Below are positions 54,177 to 63,168 of a DNA stretch of 64,000 nucleotides, one piece after another. The stretch covers positions 1 to 64,000 of the forward strand of contig JACRBM010000021.1 in assembly GCA_016219275.1 (NCBI GenBank), written 5' to 3'. Positions within the stretch are counted from its first letter, which is position 1; the number at the start of each line of letters is the position of its first letter. Made by a program: the position numbers and the translations under genes. Origin of the DNA: Chloroflexota bacterium. GTDB taxonomy: Bacteria > Chloroflexota > Anaerolineae > UBA4142. A model generated the notes under the pieces. The model was not told the origin of the DNA, ran no database searches, and was given only the letters and a program-made list of their open reading frames with translations.

Positions 54177-54210
54177 AAACTCTTCGAGAAATCGAGGAGT
54201 TTGTTTTTTT
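54177..54210 (+). terminator. strong terminator after yqeB
   Basis: 11-bp stem (54177-54187/54192-54202) with a GAAA tetraloop, then GTTTTTTT. Confidence 0.9.
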
Positions 54211-54238
54211 GCGGCGGTTGGCGGTCCGTCGTCGTCGG

Positions 54239-55324
54239 TCACTTTGCCAGCGGACGTGAATCTTTTTGTGCGCTTTGCCAACGCTCGAAAAAAAATCGGA
54301 ACATTGCCCAGAGCACGCCGACAATTGGAATGCCAAAAAACGCGCCCCAAAATCCGGCGACCTTGACACTCAGAAAAATCGCCGCGAGCACGAGTAGCGG
54401 GTGCATATCGAGCGAGTCGCTCAACAGCCGCGGCATGATCACGTTCGTGATGACGAATTGATAGATGAACAGCGCGACCAAAACCCAGATGGTCAGATTC
54501 GGCGCTTGAATCAACGCGACAAAGAGCGGCGGCAGGAGCGCGAGGAACGGACCGACCAAGGGAATCAGCATGAACAGCCCAGCGAACAAACTGATGACGA
54601 GTGAGAAATTCAATCCCAGGATCGTCATGACCAGCAATGTGCCAATGCTGATGGCGATAGATTGAATCAACTGACCGCGCATGAATCCGCCGAACGTGCG
54701 ATCCACACTGCGCGCAAAAAAACTCGCTTCGTCTTTATATTCCGAGGGAATGACATCCCTGATCACGGCGCGCAAGCGCGGACCATCCAGTGTAAAGTAA
54801 AATCCCAGGATCAACACGAACAAAAAATTCGCGACAAAGCCGAGCAGACTAGTGAAAATGCCGAGCGCGTTTTGCACGATGGCGGTAACGTACCCTTGCA
54901 AACTATTGACCGCGGCGCGCAGCGCCTCGTCTATTTTGATCGGCGCGCCAATGCGCGCGAGCCGATCTTCGAGCCACGCCATTGCCGGCGGCGCTTGCGA
55001 CGCGAGCGCCGGCAAGCGCCGCGCGATATCCGACAATTGTTGAATCGCGATCGGCGCGAGCAATGCAATGCCAATCACAATGATGAGGGCGAACGCGAGA
55101 TAAATGATCGCGATGGATGCCGCGCGCGGCAGGCGAAAGGAGGAATTCTCGCCGAGCCACGAGACAATCGGGTTGAGGATGAACGACACGAGCCAACCGA
55201 GCAGGAACAACAACAATACGTCGGCATAGTCGCTCAAGAGATGCCACACCATTTGCGCGACGATGAGCGTGATGAGGATGATGATGAGCACGAGCACGAT
55301 GTTGATGAGTTGATTGCGTTCCAC
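54239..55324 (-). CDS. AI-2E/PerM-family transporter
   Basis: 361 aa with seven or eight membrane segments; the FVLILGFYFTLDGPRLRAVI, GFMRGQLIQS and PLVGPFLALLPPLFVAL blocks are those of the AI-2E transporter (PerM) family. Some members export autoinducer-2, others Na+/H+; which one is open. GTG start 3 nt after the glycosidase gene stop, so they are co-transcribed. Confidence 0.9.
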   Translation of the reverse strand: MERNQLINIVLVLIIILITLIVAQMVWHLLSDYADVLLLFLLGWLVSFILNPIVSWLGENSSFRLPRAASIAIIYLAFALIIVIGIALLAPIAIQQLSDIARRLPALASQAPPAMAWLEDRLARIGAPIKIDEALRAAVNSLQGYVTAIVQNALGIFTSLLGFVANFLFVLILGFYFTLDGPRLRAVIRDVIPSEYKDEASFFARSVDRTFGGFMRGQLIQSIAISIGTLLVMTILGLNFSLVISLFAGLFMLIPLVGPFLALLPPLFVALIQAPNLTIWVLVALFIYQFVITNVIMPRLLSDSLDMHPLLVLAAIFLSVKVAGFWGAFFGIPIVGVLWAMFRFFFERWQSAQKDSRPLAK

Positions 55325-55327
55325 GAA

Positions 55328-57007
55328 TTACTTTCTCGGTGAAAAGCCGCGGCGCGCGCGCACGAGACTCCCGATGAACAACGTTACAGCCAGCACGAAC
55401 GTAGCGCCGAATCCGCCCAACAAAGCCCAGGGCAAATCGTTTGTCCCATCTGCTTGCACTTGAAAACCATCGAGCGCGATTTCGCCCCCTTGTCCGGCAA
55501 CTACTTCGAGTTTGTGCGAACCGCGTAATAGATTTTTCGCAATCGGCAAATGAACCTGGGCTTGATCGTTCGGCGCGGACAAATCAATGTAGCTGTTCCC
55601 ATTCGTGTCGAGCGGCAGGTTGGGCACGCGCTGTCCGTCGAGCGTCACCCACGCGCGTCCTTCGGTCGGTCCGCGGCGCATCACTAGTTCGATGCCGTCG
55701 CCCCAGAACCGAATCGTTGCGCGCGCGCCGGGCTGGCGCGTCACGAGTTCGCGTCCCAGGTTTGCGCGCGGGGTCAAGTACGGTTGCCACACGCCGCTGT
55801 ACTCGATGGCGGGATTCGTCTCTTGATAACAACCGGGTTGCGCGACCGCCGCGGGCGAAGCCAGGTCTTTCAACCGATAATACACCAGGCGCGGCGTAAA
55901 GTCCACGTCCACCATTCGAAAATAATAATCGGAACGATCCGGCGTCATGTCGCCGACCTGGCGAAAATACCAAATGTTGACGACGCCCAGCCAAGCCCAT
56001 TTCGCGCGCGCGTCGCTGATGCCGCGCAACGTGTACTCGGCTTGTTGTTGCTCGGTGACACGTCCCCAGACGAGTTGGTCATTCTTGAAATCCGGCGGCG
56101 ACGCGTTCCAACCGTACTCGTTGATCCATATCGCTTTGTGCGCGTCGTTATTCTGCTCCATGATTTGCCGCGCGAGCGCGACGCGTTGAAAGTTGAGTTT
56201 GTTCGGATCGGGCGGATCGTCGGGCGACGCGCGCAAGCCGAACGCGTTTGCGGAGAGAATGTCGAAATAGTCTTTCGCGCCGGCTTGGTACAGTGCGGTG
56301 AGATAATCGAGGTCATTCATGTGCCGCCACTGATCGGACGTGGCGTCCCAGCCCTCGCCGAGCGTGATCGCGAGCGGCGCGGACAGTACGCGGATGCTGG
56401 GGTCGGCGGCTTTGGCGCGTTGGTACGCGATTTCCAACAAGGCGGCGTAACCTGCCGGGTCCACCGGGCGATTGCCCCATTCCGGAAAAATATTCGGCTC
56501 GTTCCAAATTTGGATAAAGTGGATACGTCCCAAATAACGCCGGACGAACGCGTCCACAAAATCGCCGTAATCGTTGAAATTGTCCGGCGGTGATTGCGGC
56601 AGGTTCTTGTCTTTGCGCGCCCATGCCGGGGGACGATCCAAACGCGCGATGATTTGGACGCCGTACTTTTCAAACGTCGCGACGATTTGATCCGACTTGT
56701 CCCAATCGAAACTATTTTTGCGTTTCTCGATTTCTTCCCAGGAAAATTCTTGCTTTGCCCACACGATGCCGGCTTCGCGCGCCATCCGCACCGTGCGATC
56801 GCGTTTCCATTCTTCCACTTCGCGGTCGAGGAAAAAATTCGCGCCATACGGATTCACGTCGGTGTCGGGAATGACGCGCGCGGGCACAATCGCCGGACCG
56901 GGGTTATGCGACTGGACCCACGTGGCAACGCTCCACGACAAACCGACGAGCGAGGCGAGCACAATCAGCGCGAGGAAAAATCGAAAGAGGCGATCTCGAA
57001 ATCTCAA
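55328..57007 (-). CDS. membrane-bound glycosidase-like protein
   Basis: 559 aa. One N-terminal membrane segment (9-29), a TIM-barrel of about 330 residues with the Asn169-Glu170-Pro (QIWNEPNIFPEW) acid of clan GH-A and another Glu near AIWINEYGW, a C-terminal carbohydrate-binding-type beta domain (residues about 390-520), and a C-terminal membrane segment (LLGGFGATFVLAVTLFIGSL). It would act at the cell surface, tethered at both ends. The start is TTG with AGGAG 8 nt upstream. It is paired with the AI-2E gene. Confidence 0.82.
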   Translation of the reverse strand: MRFRDRLFRFFLALIVLASLVGLSWSVATWVQSHNPGPAIVPARVIPDTDVNPYGANFFLDREVEEWKRDRTVRMAREAGIVWAKQEFSWEEIEKRKNSFDWDKSDQIVATFEKYGVQIIARLDRPPAWARKDKNLPQSPPDNFNDYGDFVDAFVRRYLGRIHFIQIWNEPNIFPEWGNRPVDPAGYAALLEIAYQRAKAADPSIRVLSAPLAITLGEGWDATSDQWRHMNDLDYLTALYQAGAKDYFDILSANAFGLRASPDDPPDPNKLNFQRVALARQIMEQNNDAHKAIWINEYGWNASPPDFKNDQLVWGRVTEQQQAEYTLRGISDARAKWAWLGVVNIWYFRQVGDMTPDRSDYYFRMVDVDFTPRLVYYRLKDLASPAAVAQPGCYQETNPAIEYSGVWQPYLTPRANLGRELVTRQPGARATIRFWGDGIELVMRRGPTEGRAWVTLDGQRVPNLPLDTNGNSYIDLSAPNDQAQVHLPIAKNLLRGSHKLEVVAGQGGEIALDGFQVQADGTNDLPWALLGGFGATFVLAVTLFIGSLVRARRGFSPRK

Positions 57008-57064
57008 GGTTTGGACTCCTTTGATTTCATCTTAACACAAGGCGTGGCGCGCGTCAAAAAAGTA

Positions 57065-57158
57065 AGAGCGAGGCATTTGCCCAATCAAGATTCTCCAATT
57101 CACGCGACTCGTTTTGCAGGTGCGTTGCTTGAAGATGGGCGGTTATGCAAATGCCTCG
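57065..57158. repeat. GCGAGGCATTTGCATAAC palindrome, copy 1
   Basis: GCGAGGCATTTGCCC (57070 region) and inverted GGGCGGTTATGCAAATGCCTCGCC (57134-57157, in two runs) flank an ATTCTCCAATTCACGC loop. The related element at 62518-62608 shares GGCATTTGCA. No gene is between 57008 and 57166. Confidence 0.7.
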
Positions 57159-57166
57159 CCCCTACG

Positions 57167-57715
57167 TCAAACCCAACCAACAATTTTGCTGTACACGTAC
57201 GCGCCAAACTCGTAACAAAAAATCGTCAAGCGCGAGTGCGTTTGAACCGCCTTCCAGCCGTACGCCGGTTCGCCCGAGGCGATGACGGAGAGCCAGTGAA
57301 AATTGCGCCAGCCCATCTTGCGCGCAGTTGCGACCGCGCGCCGCGTGTAGAGGTCGAGTGTGACGAGCGTCGGCTGACCCAGGTTTTCGCGTTCGATAAT
57401 GTCGTGCGCGAACCGCAGATTTTCCCAAGTGTTGATCGAACGATCTTCGCCGATGAGATTCGCGCGCGGCACGCCCCGCTGTGCGGCGTAAGCGATCATC
57501 ACCGCCGCGTTCGTGACGCCGAGGCGCTGATTGTCGCCGGTGCACATGATGAGTTTCGCGTGCGGAAATTTCTGCCACCACGCGATCGCTAACTCGATTT
57601 GCGCGATGGTCGGGCGGGTGGGGCGGGTGCGATCGCGCAACGCGTACGATGGAATGATGAAACAATCGGGTCGCGTGGGCGGCGCGTCGGGGATGCGCCA
57701 GCGTGCCGCGATCAT
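57167..57715 (-). CDS. YdcF-like (DUF218) protein
   Basis: 182 aa. Rossmann-type DUF218 domain: PDCFIIPSYAL, LIMCTGDNQRLGVTNAAVM, DRSINTWENLRFA, VTLDLYTRRAVATARKMG. Members may bind nucleotides or act in envelope polymer synthesis. ATG overlaps the stop of the preceding gene by 4 nt. Confidence 0.82.
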   Translation of the reverse strand: MIAARWRIPDAPPTRPDCFIIPSYALRDRTRPTRPTIAQIELAIAWWQKFPHAKLIMCTGDNQRLGVTNAAVMIAYAAQRGVPRANLIGEDRSINTWENLRFAHDIIERENLGQPTLVTLDLYTRRAVATARKMGWRNFHWLSVIASGEPAYGWKAVQTHSRLTIFCYEFGAYVYSKIVGWV

Positions 57716-59259
57716 TGATTCGGCACGTCGCCGCTGTGCACGGACGCGAGCATTTGGTCCACCGGTACGTAATCATCGGTGAGCGTGATGAGTGGCGCTT
57801 CGTTGAGCATCGTCCGAATGCGTTCGTCGCTGGCGAGCGTGCGCGCGAATAACGCATCGCCATCGCCGCCATCGAATTGCGCGACGGCATTCAGGTCGAG
57901 TTCCTTGTCGGCGCCGACCAGGACAAAGAAACTGCGCGAGGCATGTCGCCAATCGGGATTGCCTTCGGCGAGATAAACGTACTTGAAGGTCTTGGTCAGC
58001 GTGTAATAGTACGCGCGCACAAACTCGCCGCGCGCGCCGTCAATGATGTTGACGACGTACATACCGTCGTCCGCCAGCCACGCGCGGACGCGGTCGTTGA
58101 ACTCTTTCGTCGTCAGATGGTACGGCACGGAATAGTGATTGAACGCGTCGCCCAGGATCAAATCGTATTTGCGATTGGGTGGGCGCGTAAAAAACAAGCG
58201 CGCATCTTCGTTGAACGTCACGATCTTGGCTTCGCGGTTAAGCGCGAGCCGATCGTACGCAACCTGGGTCACGCCCGGGTCAATCTCGACGACGTGCATC
58301 TCACTCCCAGGATATTCGGCGTCCATGTACCTTGCGAATGTATAGCCGCCGCCGCCAATCATCAACACACTCAACTGCGGATCGTACGCTTTGCGGGACT
58401 GCGCCACCTCGGCGTAGATTTTTTCATAACCGTAGACTAGATGCTTGGGATCATCCAATTGCACGAAACTGTGTACGAGGTGGTCGAGCACGAGCTGGCG
58501 AACTGGGTGTCCTTGCTCTTCGATGTCGTACAGTTTGATGCAAAAATAATTCGTCTCGACGACGCACGGACCTTTGAGCCAGCCGTCGTTCGACGCGTAC
58601 GTGGACGCGCCCGCGACGATCAACGCGGAAAGCAACATCGCTTGCCAACGTCCCGCGAGCAAAAAGAGCAAGCCCATCACGAACAAGATTCCGGCGACGC
58701 CCCACACAATCGCGTACGTGCCGAACCACGAAATCAGCACAAAGCCGGTGAGGAAAGTGCCGACGATACTCCCTGCCGCGCCGGCGGCGTATATCATCCC
58801 CACCGTGCTTCCCGTTTTCGCGAGATCGCTCACCGCGAGTTTCGCGACGATGGGCGAAATCATTCCCAGGATCGTGCATGGCACGAGGAACAACGCGCCG
58901 GTCAGCAGAACGATTTCCGCGACGATCGGAATATCGAGCGGTGTGATCGGATCGAGGCGATCCATCGCGAGGATGCCGAGCGATGTGAGCGCCGACGCAA
59001 AGTAAACGATGCCGAGCAACCTGAGCGAACCCCACTTGTCCGCGAGCATGCCGCCGATGTAATTGCCGAGACTGATCCCCGCGAGCACCACGCCGATCAC
59101 ACTCGTCCACGTGTAGAGCGACGAGCCAACGTGCGGTGCGATCATGCGCCCGGCGACCAGTTCGATCACCATGATGCACGCGCTCGAAACGAAAACGATC
59201 AAGTTCGGTTGCCACAGCCACAGGTTGCGCTTGGCGGGGGATGACGTAGCACTAGACAT
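57712..59259 (-). CDS. fused membrane / spermidine-synthase-like protein
   Basis: 515 aa. The N-terminal half has about seven membrane segments (FVSSACIMVIELVAGRMIAP), the C-terminal half is a spermidine-synthase-type methyltransferase fold (LSVLMIGGGGYTFARYM; MHVVEIDPGVTQVAY; ILGDAFNHYSVPYHLTTKEF). Such fused proteins occur widely; whether they transfer aminopropyl groups is unknown. ATG 59259 has AGGAG upstream; the frame extends 94 codons further upstream without coding character. YdcF overlaps its end. Confidence 0.85.
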   Translation of the reverse strand: MSSATSSPAKRNLWLWQPNLIVFVSSACIMVIELVAGRMIAPHVGSSLYTWTSVIGVVLAGISLGNYIGGMLADKWGSLRLLGIVYFASALTSLGILAMDRLDPITPLDIPIVAEIVLLTGALFLVPCTILGMISPIVAKLAVSDLAKTGSTVGMIYAAGAAGSIVGTFLTGFVLISWFGTYAIVWGVAGILFVMGLLFLLAGRWQAMLLSALIVAGASTYASNDGWLKGPCVVETNYFCIKLYDIEEQGHPVRQLVLDHLVHSFVQLDDPKHLVYGYEKIYAEVAQSRKAYDPQLSVLMIGGGGYTFARYMDAEYPGSEMHVVEIDPGVTQVAYDRLALNREAKIVTFNEDARLFFTRPPNRKYDLILGDAFNHYSVPYHLTTKEFNDRVRAWLADDGMYVVNIIDGARGEFVRAYYYTLTKTFKYVYLAEGNPDWRHASRSFFVLVGADKELDLNAVAQFDGGDGDALFARTLASDERIRTMLNEAPLITLTDDYVPVDQMLASVHSGDVPNQ

Positions 59260-59323
59260 AGTACGACTCCTGTGAATTGAATTTGTCCGATACGCAATAC
59301 GATCCACATTATACACGAAATCG

Positions 59324-59366
59324 CGTCCAGACCTTCCAGGTTTTAGAAACCTGGAAGGTCTGGACG
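59324..59366 (-). terminator. 20-bp perfect hairpin overlapping the alaX stop
   Basis: CGTCCAGACCTTCCAGGTTT (59324-59343) and its inverted copy (59347-59366) around TAG. It encodes the last residues (RPDLPGF) of the AlaX protein and part of its stop codon. Confidence 0.8.
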
Positions 59367-60578
59367 CTGCCGCAATTCCGCTACGCGCGTTTTCACGCTC
59401 GCGAGCAACGCGCGAATTTGTTCCTCGCTTGCCGCGCCGCCGCCCTGCGCGAGTTTCGCATCGCCGCCGCCGCGCCCAGCAATGTCCGCGAGCAACGCGC
59501 GAATCAGCGCGTTCGCGTTCACGCCGGTGTCCGCCGCGCACGCGACGGCGACACCGAGTTTGCCGCCCGCGCGCGTGACGAGCACGGCGACGATGCCCGG
59601 TTCGTTTTGCAGCGCACTAGCGATCGCGCGCACGGCTTGCGCCGCGCGTTCGCCTTCGTCCGCCACGATGAGATTGAGCGCGTCGAGCGATTCGGCGTGC
59701 GCGATCAATTCGCGCGTGTGATTGTGCAGGCGTGCTTCTTCGAATTGGGCGAGCGCGGTTTGGGCGGCGCGCAACTCGTCGCGTTGGCGTTCGAGCGCGG
59801 CGACGATGCCTTCGGGTCCGGTGCTGAACGAGAGACCGACCTGGGTGACGATGGTTTGGTACTGTTGGAAAAATTCAAGCGCGCGCGTGCCTGCCGCGAA
59901 ATAAATGCGCGTCTTGTCGTTTCGTCGCTCGGTCTTGAGAATCTTGAGTACACCGATCATTCCGGTGCGCGGGCAATGCGTGCCGCCGCACGCGGAGTAA
60001 TCGAGTTGGTCAATCTCGACGATTCGGATTTGCCCGGTCACCTTGGGCGGACGGCGCAACGGCACGGACGTGATATTCGCTTCGCTGACCCAGTACGATT
60101 TGATCGCGCGGTCTTGGTAAATGATCACGTTCGCAAAATTTTCGACGCGCGCGAGATTCTCTGCGCTGATCGCGTTCGTGTTCAAGTCGAGCGTCGAAGC
60201 CGAATCAATGTTGATGTTGACCGCGACGGTTTCGAGGTCGAGTTCATGCTCGAATGCTTGCGACAAGAGATGTTGACCCGAATGGTGTTGTATAAATGCG
60301 AATCGCCGCGCGCGATCAATCCGCGCGGGCAACGCGTCGCCATTTACCTCGCGATCAACGATGTGCAGAACATCGCCCGCGTCGTTCGTCACGACATCGG
60401 TCACGCGCGCATCGCCGAGGGTTCCCGTGTCGTGTTCCTGTCCGCCGCCGGTCGGATAAAAGTACGTCGCGTCGAGTACCACCGCGCGGCGACCATCGGG
60501 CAAAACCGTTTTGCCGGTGATGTGCGCGGTGAATTCGAGTGTGAGTGGATCGTCGAGGTACGCGAGTCGAGTGGGCAT
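59343..60578 (-). CDS. alanyl-tRNA editing protein (AlaX-type, with DHHA1 domain)
   Basis: 411 aa. Zinc/editing ligands His99-x3-His103 (HHSGQH) and Cys197...His201 (CGGTHC) as in AlaX and the editing domain of AlaRS. A C-terminal DHHA1 domain (GGGDAKLAQGGGA) makes it an AlaX-L type. It would hydrolyse Ser- or Gly-mischarged tRNA-Ala. The last residues are from a palindromic repeat. Confidence 0.9.
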   Translation of the reverse strand: MPTRLAYLDDPLTLEFTAHITGKTVLPDGRRAVVLDATYFYPTGGGQEHDTGTLGDARVTDVVTNDAGDVLHIVDREVNGDALPARIDRARRFAFIQHHSGQHLLSQAFEHELDLETVAVNINIDSASTLDLNTNAISAENLARVENFANVIIYQDRAIKSYWVSEANITSVPLRRPPKVTGQIRIVEIDQLDYSACGGTHCPRTGMIGVLKILKTERRNDKTRIYFAAGTRALEFFQQYQTIVTQVGLSFSTGPEGIVAALERQRDELRAAQTALAQFEEARLHNHTRELIAHAESLDALNLIVADEGERAAQAVRAIASALQNEPGIVAVLVTRAGGKLGVAVACAADTGVNANALIRALLADIAGRGGGDAKLAQGGGAASEEQIRALLASVKTRVAELRQRPDLPGF

Positions 60579-60643
60579 GAGATACTCCGTCGGGATACGG
60601 AAAAAGTGATGCGTATTTCGTATTGCGTACTAGTGCGCGGGTT

Positions 60644-60673
60644 TGACCGCCGACCAATCGGCGGTCGGCGGTC
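60644..60673. repeat. GACCGCCGACC hairpin between PIG-L and alaX
   Basis: GACCGCCGACCAATCGGCGG then TCGGCGGTC: same unit as 48384-48443. Confidence 0.75.
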
Positions 60674-60676
60674 ATT

Positions 60677-61372
60677 TCAAAACTTGATCACGCGAAAACT
60701 TTCCGCGTAAAACTCGCCATCGAAATCAGCGCGGCGCATACGGTCGCGCAAGCGTTTCTCCAGCGCGGCGAAATCTTTGATTTGACTGCGATGTTCGCGC
60801 AACGCGGCGAGTTTGATGTCGAACGTGTCGTTGACCGCGACCCACAGATTCGGTTCCTGGGTCACGCACAGCCACACTTCTTTTGGCGCGTGCGGTTCGA
60901 GTCCTTCGCCCAACAATTCGGGAAAGTACATCCGATTGCCCGCGGCGGGAAACACGGCGTCGAGCGTTGCCGCGCCGGCGGCGCGATGATCGGGATGGTT
61001 GATGCCGTTCGGGCGAATGTACGAGAGCGGATCCCCGGTGACGACGACGTGCGGCTTGAATCGTCGAATCTCGCGCACGATGGCGCGGCGCACGTCGAGT
61101 GTGTTGAACAGTTCGCCGTCGTGATAATCGAGAAACACGACATCCTGCGCGCCGATGACGCGCGCGGCGGCGCGTTGCTCGCCTTGCCGATCTATGCACA
61201 AATCTTCCGGCGTCATGTCGGGATTGTCGCTCCCTTTGTCGCCGCACGTCAGCAAGAGGTAGCGAATGACCCGACCTTGCCTTGCCCACTTTGCCAATGT
61301 TGCGCCGCAGAAAAATTCTGGATCATCGGGATGCGCGAGCACAACCAAAACACGTTGGGGTTCGTTTTCCAT
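60677..61372 (-). CDS. PIG-L/LmbE-family deacetylase
   Basis: 231 aa. Zinc motif AHPDDPEFF at 13-21 and the later NHPDHRAAG His. Members remove N-acetyl groups from glycosides (GlcNAc-PI, mycothiol/bacillithiol precursors). The substrate here is unknown. It lies upstream of alaX on the same strand. Confidence 0.9.
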   Translation of the reverse strand: MENEPQRVLVVLAHPDDPEFFCGATLAKWARQGRVIRYLLLTCGDKGSDNPDMTPEDLCIDRQGEQRAAARVIGAQDVVFLDYHDGELFNTLDVRRAIVREIRRFKPHVVVTGDPLSYIRPNGINHPDHRAAGAATLDAVFPAAGNRMYFPELLGEGLEPHAPKEVWLCVTQEPNLWVAVNDTFDIKLAALREHRSQIKDFAALEKRLRDRMRRADFDGEFYAESFRVIKF

Positions 61373-61430
61373 GCGATTGACCTCGAAGAAAAATTATGCG
61401 GGTTGTAGTGTACTCGCCTTGGGCATTCCG

Positions 61431-61616
61431 GTCAACTGAGTCGCAATGGGCAAGATAGAATCTTGCCCCACAAGAATCCGGTCAACGGAGTCGCAATGGG
61501 CAAGATAGAATCTTGCCCCACAAGAATCCGGTCAACGGAGTCGCAATGGGCAAGATAGAATCTTGCCCCACAAGAATCCGGTCAACTGTGGCGCAAGATT
61601 CCATCTTGCGTTACGG
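61431..61616. repeat. three 50-bp tandem units plus a degenerate fourth
   Basis: 61431-61480, 61481-61530 and 61531-61580 are near-identical 50-bp units, each with GGGCAAGAT/ATCTTGCCC inverted around AGA. A degenerate unit from 61581 has CGCAAGAT/ATCTTGCG. Only the ACTG/ACGG base differs between units. No gene is between 61373 and 61654. Confidence 0.9.
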
Positions 61617-61642
61617 GAAATTCCGTTTCGCGGGAAAATGAT

Positions 61643-61648
61643 TATAAT
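61643..61648 (+). promoter_or_regulatory. -10 box for a leaderless amidohydrolase message
   Basis: TATAAT is 6 nt before the GTG start; a -35 box TTCCGT (61621-61626) is weak. No ribosome site is present. Confidence 0.5.
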
Positions 61649-61654
61649 GCGCTT

Positions 61655-62551
61655 GTGATTATTGATTCGCACACACATCTTTTTTCGCCGGAGGTGATCG
61701 CACAGCGCGAGCGGTACGCCGCGCGCGACGCGTTCTTTGGCGCGCTGTACAGCGGCGCGGTCGCGCGGATGGTTGGCGCGGACGAATTGATCGCGGCGAT
61801 GGACGCGGCAGGAGTGGATCGCGCGGTCGTCGCCGGGTGGTGCTGGCAAGCGAATGAAATTTGCGTCGAGCAAAATTCGTGGCTGATGGACATCGCGCGA
61901 CAATATCCCGATCGCGTGTCCGTGCTTGCGACCGTGCAACCGAATGCGGGCGCGGATGCGATCCGTGAATTACATCGGTGTGTTGAAGGTGGTGTGGTTG
62001 GCGTTGGCGAGCTGAACGCGGACGGGCAGGGCTTTCGACTCGACGATCCTGGGCTGATGAACCTCGCGCGCGAATTGTCCGACCTGGGTCTGCCGTTGAT
62101 GCTGCACACGAACGAGCCGGTTGGACATGTGTACCCAGGCAAGGGCAAACTTGCACCCGCCGAAATCTACGCGTTCGTCAAAGCGTTTCCCGATTTGCGA
62201 ATCGTGCTCGCGCATTGGGGCGGCGGGTTTCCGTTCTACGAGTTGATGCGCGAGGTACGCAAGATCGCGCGCAATGTGTTCTACGATTCCGCCGCGTCGC
62301 CTCTGCTGTACGACATCGGAATTTTTCGCGCGGTGACGAACATCGTCGGCAGCGACAAGATTTTATTCGGCAGTGATTTCCCGTTGCTGCTGTACCCGAA
62401 ACGTCAGCGCGAGCCGAGCATGGACCTGTTTTTGAACGACATCCGCGCGGCGGGATTGAGCGACGATGACCTCCGCAACATTCTCGGCGAAAACGCGATG
62501 CGCGTGGTCGGGGCAAGGCATTTGCAAAATCGCGCCACTGATGTAAAGTGA
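61655..62551 (+). CDS. amidohydrolase-2 family protein
   Basis: 298 aa. Metal-binding His-x-His at the start (DSHTHLFSPE), a LMLHTNEPVGH His, and the LFGSDFPLLLYPKRQ Asp near the end define the family (decarboxylases and hydrolases acting on aromatic or lactone substrates). The GTG start follows a -10 box with no leader. The last residues (RHLQNRATDVK) are encoded by the GGGCAAGGCATTTGC repeat. Confidence 0.85.
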   Translation: MIIDSHTHLFSPEVIAQRERYAARDAFFGALYSGAVARMVGADELIAAMDAAGVDRAVVAGWCWQANEICVEQNSWLMDIARQYPDRVSVLATVQPNAGADAIRELHRCVEGGVVGVGELNADGQGFRLDDPGLMNLARELSDLGLPLMLHTNEPVGHVYPGKGKLAPAEIYAFVKAFPDLRIVLAHWGGGFPFYELMREVRKIARNVFYDSAASPLLYDIGIFRAVTNIVGSDKILFGSDFPLLLYPKRQREPSMDLFLNDIRAAGLSDDDLRNILGENAMRVVGARHLQNRATDVK

Positions 62552-62608
62552 CGCGGGCTTGATTATGGATTCTTACCGACAAGCGATTGAGCCAATGCCT
62601 TGCCCTTA
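62518..62608. repeat. GGCATTTGCA palindrome, copy 2
   Basis: GGGCAAGGCATTTGCAAAAT at the left and inverted CCAATGCCTTGCCC at the right. The left part is translated in the amidohydrolase. Confidence 0.65.
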
Positions 62609-62631
62609 CGAAATCCCGCACGCGCAAAAGT

Positions 62632-62660
62632 TTGTCAAAACAAAATCACTGTGATATAAT
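62632..62660 (+). promoter_or_regulatory. promoter of the Complex I operon
   Basis: TTGTCA (62632-62637), 17-bp spacer, TATAAT (62655-62660). Confidence 0.75.
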
Positions 62661-62704
62661 GAACTTGTTTGACACGAAATCCTCATCTACGAAGGAGTAG
62701 CGCA

Positions 62705-63079
62705 GTGCTAGACCGTTACGGCATGGTCGGCATCTTTGCCGTCATGGCATTGATTTTCCCCGTTATTCCCCTTTTAATGGCGTGGGTCGTTCGTCCCAAA
62801 AAGCCCAACAAGTCCAAATCTGCCACGTACGAATGTGGTCTCGAATTCGAAGATTTTCCTGAAGAGGCGCAGAATGTCTGGGTGCAATTCCGCGTCCAGT
62901 ACTATCTCTTTGCGCTGATCTTTGTCGTCTTCGATATCGAAGTTGTGTTCCTCTACCCGTGGGCGGTGGCGTACAACGCGCTGGGCACATTTGCGTTGGT
63001 CGAGATGGTCGTCTTTTTGGGCATCCTCGTCCTCGCGCTCGCGTACGCGTGGCGCAAGAATCTGCTCGAATGGGTCTAG
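62705..63079 (+). CDS. nuoA: NADH-quinone oxidoreductase subunit A
   Basis: 124 aa, three membrane segments, with the characteristic KSATYECGLE loop and FRVQYYLFALIFVVFDIEVVF. It is a membrane-arm subunit of Complex I. GTG start with AAGGAG 9 nt upstream. Followed directly by nuoH instead of nuoB. Confidence 0.94.
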   Translation: MLDRYGMVGIFAVMALIFPVIPLLMAWVVRPKKPNKSKSATYECGLEFEDFPEEAQNVWVQFRVQYYLFALIFVVFDIEVVFLYPWAVAYNALGTFALVEMVVFLGILVLALAYAWRKNLLEWV

Positions 63080-63088
63080 TTAGTCTAA

Positions 63089-63137
63089 TAGTCTCCTCGG
63101 CGAATAGTCGGCTCGTCTTTCGACTATTGGCGAGGTG
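63089..63137. repeat. GAATAGTCG hairpin between nuoA and nuoH
   Basis: CCTCGGCGAATAGTCGG (left) and CGACTATTGGCGAGG (right), loop of about 10 nt. Confidence 0.75.
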
Positions 63138-63168
63138 ACGACGCGGCTAGACGACTACAGGATAAACT

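Noticed and set aside
59277-60710. 477-aa frame on plus strand and similar ones at 35289-37055, 48469-49794 and 15349-16770
   Set aside because: Each lies opposite a well-recognised gene (alaX, pnp, cobQ, accC) and has Arg/His-rich composition typical of antisense frames.
61431-61616. CRISPR-like array of 50-bp units
   Set aside because: Spacers are as conserved as repeats, only three units exist and no cas genes are present; it is a tandem repeat.
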